Positions 44,280 through 53,186 of a stretch of DNA of 64,000 nucleotides are shown here, piece after piece. A model generated the notes under the pieces. The model was not told the origin of the DNA, made no database searches, and worked only from the letters and a program-made list of their open reading frames with translations. The DNA comes from an uncultured Lachnospiraceae bacterium (GTDB taxonomy: Bacteria; Bacillota; Clostridia; Lachnospirales; Lachnospiraceae), in contig CATNCF010000009.1 of the NCBI GenBank assembly GCA_950097145.1, positions 1 to 64,000 of the forward strand. The letters are read 5' to 3'. Position 1 is the first letter of the stretch. Every line of letters starts with the position of its first letter. A program made the translations under genes and the position numbers.

Positions 44280-44346
44280 ATTATAAAAAGAGGACACTGA
44301 AATGTTTGTCAAAACCGGGACAGGTTTCAAAAAACTTTTAGACAAA
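44280..44346 (-). promoter_or_regulatory. spoIIE promoter with 21-bp spacer and Spo0A-box-like sites
   Basis: On the minus strand TTGACA (44307-44312) and TATAAT (44280-44285) are 21 bp apart. TTTGTCAAAA (plus strand, 44305-44314) overlaps the -35, and TTTGTCTAAA (minus strand, 44337-44346) lies further upstream; each differs from the Spo0A box TTTGTCGAAA at one base. Confidence 0.65.
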
Positions 44347-44348
44347 AA

Positions 44349-44390
44349 ATCCCTTAGAATCGCTGCTTATGGCGATTCTAAGGGATTCAG
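44349..44390. terminator. Terminator after divIC
   Basis: AATCCCTTAGAATCGC (44349-44364) pairs perfectly with GCGATTCTAAGGGATT (44372-44387). On the minus strand the stem is followed by TTTTTTGTC. It closes the yabP-yabQ-divIC unit before spoIIE. Confidence 0.85.
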
Positions 44391-44428
44391 GCTTCTCAGG
44401 AAATTCATGGACGGCCCAAGCCGCAATG

Positions 44429-44776
44429 CTAATCCTTTTCCTTTTTCTCCTTAAAAATTATCTCATTTTTATGAACAAGCCCCAGTCTGGTCTTTGCTGC
44501 CTGCTCGATATATTCTTCGGTATTTATATATTTCTCATACTCTTCCAGTTCCTTCTTGCGCTGCTGCTCAGATTCAAGCTGTGCCTGCAGCTCCTGCTGT
44601 CTGTTCCCATAAGACTGATTCTTATGAGACAGATTAATAATCTGAACAGACATAACCCCTGCCAGAATAAAAACAATCAGGGTAATGCACAATATTCCAT
44701 TCTTATTTTGTTTTCCTCTTCTGCGCATTCGGGTTCTCTGTGCACTTGCCTTCCGTGCCTGCTGTTTTCTTCCCAT
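44429..44776 (-). CDS. divIC: FtsL/DivIC-type septum formation initiator
   Basis: 115 residues. A basic cytoplasmic start (ASAQRTRMRRRGKQNK), one membrane helix (GILCITLIVFILAGVMSVQIINL) and an extracellular coiled coil (QELQAQLESEQQRKKELEEYEKYINTEEYIEQAAKTRLGLVHKNEIIF) with the typical ARTxLGLVxxNEIIF end. It works with FtsL and DivIB to recruit septal wall synthesis. Third in yabP-yabQ-divIC, 26 bases after yabQ. Confidence 0.93.
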   Translation of the reverse strand: MGRKQQARKASAQRTRMRRRGKQNKNGILCITLIVFILAGVMSVQIINLSHKNQSYGNRQQELQAQLESEQQRKKELEEYEKYINTEEYIEQAAKTRLGLVHKNEIIFKEKKEKD

Positions 44777-44802
44777 TCAAAACGCCTTTCATTTTTGCTT
44801 TT

Positions 44803-45276
44803 CTACTTCTTACACATTCCTATTCTAACTGCTCTCCAGAATTTTTTCAATTGTTTTTTTAAAAACCGTGAGACTTTTTTTGTTTTTTTTCTCACATGCC
44901 CCAGGGGCCTTTTTAGCAGACGGGCTGTCCAAGCCAAAGGCCGACTGAGCACAAACAGTATCTTTTCTAATAGAAATACACTTCCCTTTACCACCCAGGC
45001 ACTGAATATCAAGTTATAGAAAAACATCCCCGCCAAGACGCCGCCAATCACAAAGCCCCGTATGTAACCGCTGTTTTCTCGATACAGCATGGCAAACAAT
45101 ACTACAGCGCTGCCTATCCAAAAAATTAGGTCTTCACTGCCCACTACCCACAATTTATGTGGAACAAGCCTCCGCAAAATCCGGAGAAGATCATAGACAA
45201 GCAGCAGCAATACCCCTGTCAGGAACGCTGCCAGCAGTACATCGGCTTCTTTTAAAATATCTGCACTGACTTCCAT
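44803..45276 (-). CDS. yabQ: Spore cortex biosynthesis protein YabQ
   Basis: 157 residues with four membrane helices (VLLAAFLTGVLLLLVYDLLRILRR, LIFWIGSAVVLFAMLYR, GYIRGFVIGGVLAGMFFYNLIFSA and a further hydrophobic part) and a very basic C-terminal tail. YabQ localises to the mother-cell membrane around the forespore and is needed for cortex formation. Its ATG overlaps the yabP stop by one base. The SigE-like promoter upstream of yabP would drive it in the mother cell. Confidence 0.9.
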   Translation of the reverse strand: MEVSADILKEADVLLAAFLTGVLLLLVYDLLRILRRLVPHKLWVVGSEDLIFWIGSAVVLFAMLYRENSGYIRGFVIGGVLAGMFFYNLIFSAWVVKGSVFLLEKILFVLSRPLAWTARLLKRPLGHVRKKTKKVSRFLKKQLKKFWRAVRIGMCKK

Positions 45277-45563
45277 TATTTAAACAATCTTCCCAGAAAA
45301 GATTCATTTTGCTTTGCAGAAGACTTCACATCTGAATAGGTAAGGCTGTCTATTTTTCCTTCAATATCTATTTCTCCCTTTTCCAGTGTCAGGCGGTTTA
45401 CATGAAGATCATTCCCTTTTATCATCAGCATACCCATCTCTGTCTCCAATAAGATCTCTCCCACATCAAAGGATAGTACATCTATAACGCCATTCAGCAC
45501 TCCGCTTTTCCGGTTGGAGATCATTATCTTATGACCGCTCCCTGTCCCAGTTCTCTCTTCCAT
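45276..45563 (-). CDS. yabP: Sporulation protein YabP
   Basis: About 95 residues. Beta-rich: KIMISNRKSGVLNGVIDVLSFDVGEILLETEMGMLMIKGNDLHVNRLTLEKGEIDIEGKIDSLTYSD matches the YabP/YqfC family, mother-cell proteins encoded before YabQ and needed for normal sporulation in some species. GGAGGT lies just before the ATG at 45563. Confidence 0.93.
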   Translation of the reverse strand: MEERTGTGSGHKIMISNRKSGVLNGVIDVLSFDVGEILLETEMGMLMIKGNDLHVNRLTLEKGEIDIEGKIDSLTYSDVKSSAKQNESFLGRLFK

Positions 45564-45609
45564 CAAAAAACCTCCTTCCATATATCCAGGATCAAGTATG
45601 TCCTTTTTA

Positions 45610-45637
45610 AATATATGAAGAAGGTATGGTTTTATGC
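45610..45637 (-). promoter_or_regulatory. SigE-like promoter for yabP-yabQ
   Basis: On the minus strand GCATAA (45632-45637) and CATATATT (45610-45617) are 14 bp apart, close to SigE (kmATAw-N14-CATACAhT). It lies about 47 bases before the yabP start. Confidence 0.6.
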
Positions 45638-45666
45638 CTTTTTTCTTGCCTTTCCAGTTTGGTCTG

Positions 45667-45906
45667 TTACAGATATTTAAACAGTTCTTTTGCCTCTTCC
45701 TTTTTACTGGTATCCTGGATGGAGAGCACCTCCACTTTCACATTTTTTGTTCCAAAGCCAATCTCAATGGTGTCTCCCACTTTCACGTCCTGGGAAGCCT
45801 TTGCCGTCTTTCCGTTGACAGAAACACGTCCTGCATCACAAGCCTCGTTTGCTACGGTTCTGCGCTTGATCAAACGTGATACCTTTAAATACTTGTCAAG
45901 TCTCAT
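45667..45906 (-). CDS. rqcP: S4-domain ribosome quality control factor RqcP
   Basis: 79 residues, an S4 RNA-binding domain: MRLDKYLKVSRLIKRRTVANEACDAGRVSVNGKTAKASQDVKVGDTIEI. RqcP (YabO, Hsp15-like) holds P-site tRNA on stalled 50S subunits while RqcH adds alanine tails. AAAGGAG lies before the ATG. The position between hup and yabP is conserved in Firmicutes. Confidence 0.93.
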   Translation of the reverse strand: MRLDKYLKVSRLIKRRTVANEACDAGRVSVNGKTAKASQDVKVGDTIEIGFGTKNVKVEVLSIQDTSKKEEAKELFKYL

Positions 45907-46023
45907 CTATATCATATCTCCTTTATCATTCCTGTTATGCAGCCCTGCCGTGAAGCCTTCTTCCTTCTGTAAGATAAGAAGAAGGCTTTCTCTCGAAAGC
46001 CCTCCATAATGTCATAAACTTAA

Positions 46024-46299
46024 TTATGCGTTAACCATATCCTTTAAAGCTTTTCCTGCTTTAAATTTTGGAGCCTTAGAAGCAGGAATATTCATTTCCT
46101 TACCACTCTGAGGATTTCTACCCACTCTCGCTGCCCGTTCAGAAACCTCAAAAGTTCCAAATCCCACTAACTGGATTTTCTCTCCTTTTTTCAATTCCTC
46201 AGCTACAACATCTGTGAAAGCCTTTAATGCCTTCTCTGCATCTTTTTTGGATAAATCGGTTTTGTCAGCAATTGCTGCAACTAGTTCTGTTTTGTTCAT
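46024..46299 (-). CDS. hup: DNA-binding protein HU
   Basis: 91 residues, complete HU: MNKTELVAAIADKTDLSKKDAEKALKAFTDVVAEELKKGEKIQLVGFGTFEVSERAARVGRNPQSGKEM with the arm proline near NPQSGKEMNIPASKAPKFKAGKALK. It compacts and bends the chromosome. AGGAGGAA precedes the ATG. Its promoter gives an unusually long leader of roughly 185 bases. Confidence 0.97.
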   Translation of the reverse strand: MNKTELVAAIADKTDLSKKDAEKALKAFTDVVAEELKKGEKIQLVGFGTFEVSERAARVGRNPQSGKEMNIPASKAPKFKAGKALKDMVNA

Positions 46300-46491
46300 G
46301 ACAAAATTCCTCCTCTGGATTTCTCTCTAAAAATATTATTTCAGTCCATAGCTTATGAAAACTGCCGCCTTCACAATATGGATGGCCATAGGGCCTGTCT
46401 CACGGCAAAAGCAATCGTGATCAAATTGTCTTTACAAAGTAACTGTCGCTTTTTCATTCAAAATTACTCTTCAAGATTACCTACACACATA

Positions 46492-46520
46492 TTTATACTT
46501 GTTTTTCTATGGTTTGTCAA
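46492..46520 (-). promoter_or_regulatory. hup promoter
   Basis: On the minus strand TTGACA (46515-46520), 17-bp spacer, TATAAA (46492-46497). It lies just past the 3' end of the binding-protein gene and implies a leader of about 185 bases before hup. Confidence 0.75.
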
Positions 46521-46575
46521 GAAATTTTCCATATTTCCTGGGATTTTTAGGCTCAATCCATGGTTATTCTTCTTC

Positions 46576-47550
46576 CTATTTATATTGTTCGACATTTTGT
46601 GCAGTTACAGGTTCAAAAGGCACATATACATAGAGTCCATTGTCCATGGCATGCTCCACTTTGCTCAAATCTTCCCCATTGACCAGGGCTTTTACTGCAT
46701 CCACACATGCGCGTCCCTGTCCAGGCGCTGACTGGCACACAGTAAAGCTCATCTCTTTGTTCTCAATGGCCTGGCATCCGCCCTCTGTGGCATCCACTCC
46801 AAGAATCAGAATAGAAGACGGATCTATCTTGTGTTCCTTACAGGACTCAATCACCCCCAATGCCATATCATCATTATTGCTCAGTACGCAGTCCACAGTT
46901 CTGCCTGTCTTCAGCACAATATCAAACATATTTTTTGCCTTATCCACACTCCAGTCTGCATAATCCACAAAAATATAATTGATCTTTTTCCCGCTTGCAT
47001 TCAAAACATTTTTTACTGCCTTCGTCCTTCCATAAGTTGCAGAGTGTCCCCGTTCTCCTTCCAGGATCATAACGTTGAGTTCTTCTTTGGAGGCCAGTTT
47101 ATCCAGCACATATTCTGCCTGGAATGTTCCAGCATCCTCTTCATTGGAACCTACATAGACGTACTTTCCCTTTTTCAGAAGTTTTTCATCCGGACAGCTA
47201 TTAAAAAATACCATAGGAACATCCCCTGCTGCAATCTCAAGCTGGAGCGCCATAGCCGTATCCGCCGGATTACACAAAATAACATCATATCCCTGTGCCA
47301 CACCCTCCTCGATATGTTTCACCTGGGTATCAGAAGTGCCGTCACCCACCACCAGATCCATCTGTATTCCCTGTTCTTTAGCTGCATTTACTGCCTCTTT
47401 TGCAATCATTTCACGAAAAGTATCTGCACTGGATAAAATCATCAATGCTTTGATATCTCCCCCGCCTTCTCTTCCTGCGCTTCCTCCTTTGCAGCCTGCA
47501 AGAAAACAGGTCATCATCACCAACAGAAAAAACACCGCTGTTTTCTTCAT
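46576..47550 (-). CDS. Periplasmic-binding-type sugar lipoprotein (RbsB-like)
   Basis: 324 residues. Lipoprotein signal with lipobox FLAGC (MKKTAVFFLLVMMTCFLAGCKGG), then a type I periplasmic-binding fold: GYDVILCNPADTAMALQLEIAAGDVPMVFFN, VGSNEEDAGTFQAEYVL, ILEGERGHSATYGRTKAVKNVL, CVLSNNDDMALGVIE and LILGVDATEGGCQAI. It should bind a sugar or similar small ligand outside the membrane. No ABC permease or ATPase is adjacent; instead it is 16 bases downstream of a chemoreceptor gene, so a sensory role is possible. Confidence 0.88.
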   Translation of the reverse strand: MKKTAVFFLLVMMTCFLAGCKGGSAGREGGGDIKALMILSSADTFREMIAKEAVNAAKEQGIQMDLVVGDGTSDTQVKHIEEGVAQGYDVILCNPADTAMALQLEIAAGDVPMVFFNSCPDEKLLKKGKYVYVGSNEEDAGTFQAEYVLDKLASKEELNVMILEGERGHSATYGRTKAVKNVLNASGKKINYIFVDYADWSVDKAKNMFDIVLKTGRTVDCVLSNNDDMALGVIESCKEHKIDPSSILILGVDATEGGCQAIENKEMSFTVCQSAPGQGRACVDAVKALVNGEDLSKVEHAMDNGLYVYVPFEPVTAQNVEQYK

Positions 47551-47566
47551 TCCTCTCCACTCCTTC

Positions 47567-49552
47567 CTAGAACTTAAACGATTTCACCTGATGTTCCAGT
47601 TCCTCTGATGTTGCTGCCAGCGCGTCTGCATCATTCGCCACATCCTTACTGTTTTGGGTAATATGGTTGGATTGTGTCACCATATCCTCAGCCGTCTGCA
47701 GAATCTCGTCTGTACTCGCCGCCTGTTCTTCTGAAATAGCTGCCGCATTGGTTGCAACAGAATCTACTTTCTCCACTTTTTCAATCATATCCCGGATGAG
47801 TGAATTCGTCTCCCCAATATTTTCAAAAATACTGTTAAATGTAACTACAGCCTGTTCAATGAGTTCACTGCTCTCTTTGATATTTTCCGCACTACTTACT
47901 GACTGTCTCACGGCATCTGCAACCAGCTCCTGCACTTCATGGATCAATTGTTCAATATTGGAAACAGACTCTGTACTTGTAGTTGCAAGCTTGCCGATTT
48001 CTCCTGCTACAACTGCAAATCCCTTTCCCGCTTCCCCTGCTCTTGCCGCTTCAATGGATGCATTTAAAGACAATAAGTTTGTTTCGTCTGCAATATGTCC
48101 AATCAGTGAAACAATTGCCGTAATTTCTTCGGAAGCCGCGCCAACTTTATTCACCGCTTCTTCCAGGCAGGAAATAGAGACGCTGATATTCTCCATGGCG
48201 CTTCCAACCTTCTGCATATCTTCTTTTCCTTTTTGGGATACCAGAACGGTCTCCTGCATTTTTTCTTCTACCCGGACACTGTCCTCTTTCGTATCAGCAA
48301 CTACCATGGCCAGCATCGTAGCGCTCTCTGCAATTTCATTTACAGAAATTGAGAGCTGATCCACTGTGGAATTCATCTCTTTCATAGAATCAGACTGAAC
48401 AATGGAAGCGTCATACATCTCTCTGGAAATCTTACTGCTGCCGTCTGCCTGGTTTCCCAATTTATCAGAAATCTGGTAAATATCCTGTATCATAGACCGC
48501 ATAGATTCCACAAATTTCTGGACACTGCGCCCCATGGCGGCAATTTCGTCCTTTCCTTTTGCCTTTACCTGGACGGTGAAATCCCCTTCCGCCATCTTGG
48601 TAATATCTGCAGTTAGGTTCTTGATGGGGCGGATAATCATATGTACCATCCGTTCAATCAGGAGTATAATGAAGATAATGGCAGCGCCGCCAATCACAGT
48701 CATAATCGTCCGCAGCTTATTCAAATCAGAGTAAATGGCAGCAGTTGGGACGTCCGATACCATAACCCATTCCGTTCCGCCCACCTCCTGAAACGCTGTC
48801 AAATAACCGCCGATTTCTTTGGTTGTGTAATCATTTTCAGCCACTGAGCTGGCAATTCCTGCGAACAGCGGATCTTCATCTTTGACATCCAACTGGGTAT
48901 AGACCCGCTGACTGTCCCTTCCTGCCAGAATCGTTCCGTCTGAAATATCAATGAGAAATGTCTCCGCGTCTTCCATTTCTACCATGGAGTTTACCACCAG
49001 GCTTACATGCTTCAAGGAAACATCTGCTGAAATTACCCGAATCTTCTCTCCGCCGTCATTAATAATACCGGAAGCGCTGATGATATTCTCCCCTTCCTCA
49101 TTGGTATGGGCTGTTCCAAACGCCATGTTAATCCTGGATAATCCCTGGGTATACCAGACAGAATCCAGCATACCTTCCGTACTTTTCCCAGACCCCTCCG
49201 GTTTCACCAGCTTTCCATCTTCCGATGCCACATAGATCCCTTCTGGATAATCTGTACTGTAGCCATAATACTGGTTCAGCAGTTCCTGCAGCTTTGTTTC
49301 ATCTGGCTTTGTTCCCTCAATATTTTTCTTAACCATCTCAAAAGACGCCAGATTCTGTAAAAGCCATCCTTCCATTTCTGACACCTGATTTCCAATGGAA
49401 GTTTCCAAGAGATTTCTGGCAGAGCGCTCCATCATGCCTTTCGAAACCTGATAAGACGCCAAAATTAAAAGAAGCACCATAACCGTTACCACCGGTATGA
49501 TAGTCCCCAGTAGTTTCGTCTTAATTGAAATTTTCCTTTTTCCCCATCTCAT
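47567..49552 (-). CDS. Methyl-accepting chemotaxis protein
   Basis: 661 residues. Membrane helix 1 ([21 protein letters not shown]), an extracellular dCache-like domain (about 40-275; [39 protein letters not shown]), helix 2 ([18 protein letters not shown]), HAMP (about 300-355) and a signalling hairpin with the tip [32 protein letters not shown]. It reports a ligand to CheA/CheW. No chemotaxis or flagellar genes are in the window. First in a two-gene unit with a sugar-binding lipoprotein, hinting that the lipoprotein presents the ligand. Confidence 0.95.
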   Translation of the reverse strand: MRWGKRKISIKTKLLGTIIPVVTVMVLLLILASYQVSKGMMERSARNLLETSIGNQVSEMEGWLLQNLASFEMVKKNIEGTKPDETKLQELLNQYYGYSTDYPEGIYVASEDGKLVKPEGSGKSTEGMLDSVWYTQGLSRINMAFGTAHTNEEGENIISASGIINDGGEKIRVISADVSLKHVSLVVNSMVEMEDAETFLIDISDGTILAGRDSQRVYTQLDVKDEDPLFAGIASSVAENDYTTKEIGGYLTAFQEVGGTEWVMVSDVPTAAIYSDLNKLRTIMTVIGGAAIIFIILLIERMVHMIIRPIKNLTADITKMAEGDFTVQVKAKGKDEIAAMGRSVQKFVESMRSMIQDIYQISDKLGNQADGSSKISREMYDASIVQSDSMKEMNSTVDQLSISVNEIAESATMLAMVVADTKEDSVRVEEKMQETVLVSQKGKEDMQKVGSAMENISVSISCLEEAVNKVGAASEEITAIVSLIGHIADETNLLSLNASIEAARAGEAGKGFAVVAGEIGKLATTSTESVSNIEQLIHEVQELVADAVRQSVSSAENIKESSELIEQAVVTFNSIFENIGETNSLIRDMIEKVEKVDSVATNAAAISEEQAASTDEILQTAEDMVTQSNHITQNSKDVANDADALAATSEELEHQVKSFKF

Positions 49553-49646
49553 GATATCCCTCCTTAGTATGAAAAAAAGTGGAAAAAAGATATTGCTGCT
49601 GTCTATCCTTTTCCCACTTCCTATCTTAATCTATTCCTTCTCTATT

Positions 49647-51380
49647 TTAAAGCATCTTATTAATCATGGCGAGAACTTCTTTCCCCAGGTTCTCAGATTT
49701 CTTGTCTGCATCTGCAAGAGAGGTTCCCTTTACGCCATAGTAAAATTTTACTTTGGGCTCTGTTCCGGAAGGTCTAACACATACCCATGCATCATCATTG
49801 AGATCGTAATAGAGAACATTAGAACTTGGAAGGCCGGTAGGCTGTACTGCGCCTGTCTTCATATCCTTAATGATATCTGTCTTGTAATCTCTTGCTGACA
49901 CCACCTGATAACCGCCAATTTCTGCTGGAGTATTTTCCCTTAAGGTATTCATAATTTCCTGGATCTTCTCTAATCCTTCAATCCCTTTTAAAGTGATGGA
50001 TTTTACATCATCCTTATAGTATCCATAACGCTCGTACATTGCAATCATGGCATCCCACAAGGTCATGTTCTTCGTTTTATAATATGCTGCTGCTTCACAT
50101 AACGTCATGGAAGCAACTACTGCATCTTTGTCTCTTGCATAAGTTCCGGTCAGACATCCATAACTCTCTTCCATACCAAAGAGATATGTTCCTTTGCCCG
50201 TATTTTCAAATTCCAGGATTTTCTGGCCGATAAACTTGAATCCGGTAAGCACTTCCACCAATGCAATTCCATAATGTTTTGCAATTGCATCTGCCATATT
50301 CGTAGAAACAATGGATTTAATAAATGCTCCATCAGCAGGAAGACCTTCTTTTTCTTTTTTCTGGCTAATTACATAATCGCCAATCAGGCAGCCTGACATA
50401 TTTCCAGTAAGACTGTGATATTCTCCTGTCTTAGAGTCTTTCACATATACGCCAAGACGGTCAGCATCCGGGTCTGTAGCCAGAATCAGATCTGCATCTA
50501 CTTCCTTTCCAAGCTTTAATCCAAGGGCAAACGCTTCTTCCGCTTCTGGATTGGGATAACTTACAGTTGGAAATTCTCCATCTGGAAGCTCCTGCTCTGG
50601 TACCACATAAACATTCTCAAAGCCAAGTTCTTTTAAAACACGGCGCACTGGAATATTTCCAGTTCCATGAAGGGGAGTATACACAATTTTCAAATCTTTT
50701 GCCACTGCGTCAATGCAGTCCTGATGAAGTACCAGACTCTTTAATTCTTCGATATAAGGATCGTCAATATCTTTTCCAATGACTATATAGAGCCCTGCGG
50801 CTTTCGCTTCTTCCTTATCCATGGTCTTCACGGCGGCATAATCGGTTACTTTCTTAACCTCATCCATAATTCCCTTATCATGCGGAGGCGTAATCTGCGC
50901 TCCGTCTTCCCAATACACCTTGTAGCCGTTATATTCTGGCGGATTATGGCTTGCAGTAATATTGATACCTGCAATACAGCCCAGTCTGCGCACTGCATAG
51001 GACAGTTCCGGTGTAGGTCTTAAGGATTCAAATACATATGCCTTTATCCCATTGGCTGCTAGACAAAGCGCGGCTTCATCTGCAAATTCCGGGGACATTC
51101 TTCTGGAGTCATAGGCAATTGCCACGCCCTTTGCCTGTCCGTTTACAGATGCAATATAATTTGCCAGTCCCTGGGTTGCCTTACGCACGGTATAGATATT
51201 CATACGATTCGTTCCAGCTCCAATAACTCCCCGCAGCCCTGCAGTGCCAAACTCCAAATCCATGTAGAAACGTTCTTCAATTTCCTTCTGATCATCTGCG
51301 ATGCCTCGAAGCTCTGCTTTGGCCGCCTCATCAAAATAAGGGTTATTTAACCATTCGTTATAAAGTTCCTTGTAATCCAT
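49647..51380 (-). CDS. pgcA: Alpha-phosphoglucomutase
   Basis: About 577 residues. It interconverts glucose-1-P and glucose-6-P, linking glycogen/maltodextrin and UDP-glucose to glycolysis. The catalytic phosphoserine loop is GINITASHNPPEYNGYKVYW, metal loop DLILATDPDADRLGVY, sugar loop GMEESYGCLTGTYARDKDA and phosphate-binding CVRPSGTEPKVKFYYGV. The ATG at 51380 has AAGGAGGA upstream; the 13-codon extension lacks support. Single gene. Confidence 0.96.
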   Translation of the reverse strand: MDYKELYNEWLNNPYFDEAAKAELRGIADDQKEIEERFYMDLEFGTAGLRGVIGAGTNRMNIYTVRKATQGLANYIASVNGQAKGVAIAYDSRRMSPEFADEAALCLAANGIKAYVFESLRPTPELSYAVRRLGCIAGINITASHNPPEYNGYKVYWEDGAQITPPHDKGIMDEVKKVTDYAAVKTMDKEEAKAAGLYIVIGKDIDDPYIEELKSLVLHQDCIDAVAKDLKIVYTPLHGTGNIPVRRVLKELGFENVYVVPEQELPDGEFPTVSYPNPEAEEAFALGLKLGKEVDADLILATDPDADRLGVYVKDSKTGEYHSLTGNMSGCLIGDYVISQKKEKEGLPADGAFIKSIVSTNMADAIAKHYGIALVEVLTGFKFIGQKILEFENTGKGTYLFGMEESYGCLTGTYARDKDAVVASMTLCEAAAYYKTKNMTLWDAMIAMYERYGYYKDDVKSITLKGIEGLEKIQEIMNTLRENTPAEIGGYQVVSARDYKTDIIKDMKTGAVQPTGLPSSNVLYYDLNDDAWVCVRPSGTEPKVKFYYGVKGTSLADADKKSENLGKEVLAMINKML

Positions 51381-51568
51381 CTTCTTCCTCCTTGCTTTTA
51401 CAGTAATTTTATCACTCATCTACATAATTCTATCATACTTCATGAGATGATTTTTCTCAACTACTTTTTGATTCTTTTTCCAGTATTTTTGCAACAGTTC
51501 AGCCATGGTCAGCATCATGGGCGAATCATGCTGGCATGAATAAGCACACCCTACAAACCATGAGCAGA

Positions 51569-51648
51569 ATGCCCCTTAAGCCCCAGACAGAAGCTGCTGC
51601 TGCAGACAGCCTGCTTTGCAGGCGGTCTGTGGCTTGTCTAAGGGGCAT
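51569..51648. repeat. Large hairpin after the Asn-rich gene
   Basis: ATGCCCCTTAAGCC (51569-51582) pairs with GGCTTGTCTAAGGGGCAT (51631-51648) around an inner stem (CAGACAGCCTGC with GCAGGCGGTCTG). With no clear U-run, it may be a repetitive palindrome as well as a terminator for the gene to its right. Confidence 0.5.
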
Positions 51649-51670
51649 GGGCTGAACTGTTACATATTTT

Positions 51671-53176
51671 TTAGTCCAAACCTCCATCTATTCTTCCGCT
51701 TCCTGTATTATCATTATTGTTATTGGAATTATTGTTACTGCTGTTGTTATTATTGCTATTGGAATTATTATTGCTGCTGTTATTATTACTATTGGAATTA
51801 TTGTTACTGCTATTGTTATTATTATTGGAATTATTATTGCCGCTGTTGTTATTATTGCTATTGGAATTATTATTGTTGTTATTATTGTTACTGTTGTTAT
51901 TATTGCTATTGTTGCTGTTATTATTATTGTTGTTACTGTTATTATTGTTCGTGTTATTACGATTACTGTTATTATTATTGCTGTTGTTATTGTTCAGCGT
52001 ATTATTCCGATTATTATTGGTACTGCTTCCTGGTGTATTTGTTCTATTATTGGTATTCGTACCCTTGCTGCCGCTGGTATTATTGTTGGTACTTCCACTG
52101 GCTTGGCCGCTTCCGGAGGTAGAAATGGTCTCGTCCTTTTTATCCTCCTCCTTGCTGGTCATCTTAATAGGAAGCTCTGCCTCTGAAGAATTTACAATCA
52201 ATGTTCTCTTCCAGTCGGCATAACCTTCCGCCTTGGCGGTCAACTGATGGACTCCGTAACTTACCTGAATGGGCTGGCTGATATCCACCGGTTGTCCATC
52301 CAATTGTACCACGGCTTGTTCCGGAGTTACCTTAAACTTAATCTGGCACTGCTTCGGACCTTCGCCTTTTAATTCGTCCAAATTTACTTTTACCTCACGG
52401 TTTGCTTCCACTGTAATATTCCTGCTTCCGCCGTAACCGTTGTTTGCCACCGCAAGAAGATATGTTCCCTCTGGCACTTCAATCCGCATCTGTGGAGTAA
52501 TCTTTTTGGATAATATATTTCCAATGGTTATATAACCTCCCTGGAACAAATCTGTATTCTCCAGTACGACTGTTCCATGTCCGGCATCCACCTGAATCAC
52601 ATAAATGTGCTGGCCCACTCCTTTCATGCAGATATTATCATGCTCACTGATTTCAGAAACGGAAATCTTACTTTGTCCGTGTAAAACCAGAAGATTTTCA
52701 TCAAAATAATAGCTTTCTTTTCCCACTGTCAGGCTGTTCTGTTCTTTGTCCAAAGTAAAATTATACAAATCATCATATGTAAAAGCATCTTTAGAAATCT
52801 GAACGGCAGTGAGCTTTTCATCCTCCTCTTCAACGGTAACCAAATCCCCCTGGGAAAGCTGTCCGATAGCAAGACTGTCTCCATATTTATTCCTAATGTA
52901 AGTGCCGCCTGTATAAGAGTAAGGCTTCTCACGTCCTGTTTCACAATCCCGAAGGGTCAGAAGCTGGTGCTCTGTGTCAATGCCCGTAACCGCATAAAGA
53001 ATCTCCGGAATCTGTATTTCTTCCTCCGTTTCCTCCTGGCTGTCCTCTTCCTGCCGTTTCACGTAAATTTCACTGCCGTCTGTAATTTTCTTTTTCTCTT
53101 GCCCGCAGCCTGCTGCAACAGTAAGAAGCAGCAGGAGCAGAAACAGTCTATGTATTTTTCTCTTTTGCAACTTCAT
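51671..53176 (-). CDS. PEGA-domain lipoprotein with Asn/Ser-rich tail
   Basis: 501 residues. Lipoprotein signal with VAAGC (about 19-23), then domains of beta strands up to about 270, a PEGA domain (about 275-340; VTPEQAVVQLDGQPVDISQPIQVSYGVHQLTAKAEGYADWKRTLIVN) and a tail of about 150 residues made almost only of Asn and Ser in NNNSN-type units. The tail ends with a short acidic GRIDGGLD. PEGA domains are found in surface and secreted proteins. The tail is probably disordered. Last gene after the cotS-like gene (10 bases). Confidence 0.8.
   Translation of the reverse strand: MKLQKRKIHRLFLLLLLLTVAAGCGQEKKKITDGSEIYVKRQEEDSQEETEEEIQIPEILYAVTGIDTEHQLLTLRDCETGREKPYSYTGGTYIRNKYGDSLAIGQLSQGDLVTVEEEDEKLTAVQISKDAFTYDDLYNFTLDKEQNSLTVGKESYYFDENLLVLHGQSKISVSEISEHDNICMKGVGQHIYVIQVDAGHGTVVLENTDLFQGGYITIGNILSKKITPQMRIEVPEGTYLLAVANNGYGGSRNITVEANREVKVNLDELKGEGPKQCQIKFKVTPEQAVVQLDGQPVDISQPIQVSYGVHQLTAKAEGYADWKRTLIVNSSEAELPIKMTSKEEDKKDETISTSGSGQASGSTNNNTSGSKGTNTNNRTNTPGSSTNNNRNNTLNNNNSNNNNSNRNNTNNNNSNNNNNNSNNSNNNNSNNNNNNNNSNSNNNNSGNNNSNNNNNSSNNNSNSNNNSSNNNSNSNNNNSSNNNSNNNNDNTGSGRIDGGLD
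51690..52110 (-). repeat. Asn/Ser codon low-complexity tract
   Basis: About 420 bases of near-periodic AAY/AGY codons encoding Asn and Ser in the PEGA protein. Both AAT and AAC are mixed, so it is not a pure microsatellite, but length changes by slippage are plausible. Confidence 0.85.
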
Positions 53177-53186
53177 TCCTCCCGTC

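Noticed and set aside
51690-52110. CRISPR-like or microsatellite array
   Set aside because: The pattern is a triplet-periodic coding tract with mixed AAT/AAC and AGT/AGC codons in frame with the PEGA protein; no separate repeats and spacers.
51717-52223. Plus-strand frames rich in Leu or Tyr/Cys
   Set aside because: These are antisense shadows of the Asn/Ser codon tract in the PEGA gene. No start signals or realistic protein composition.
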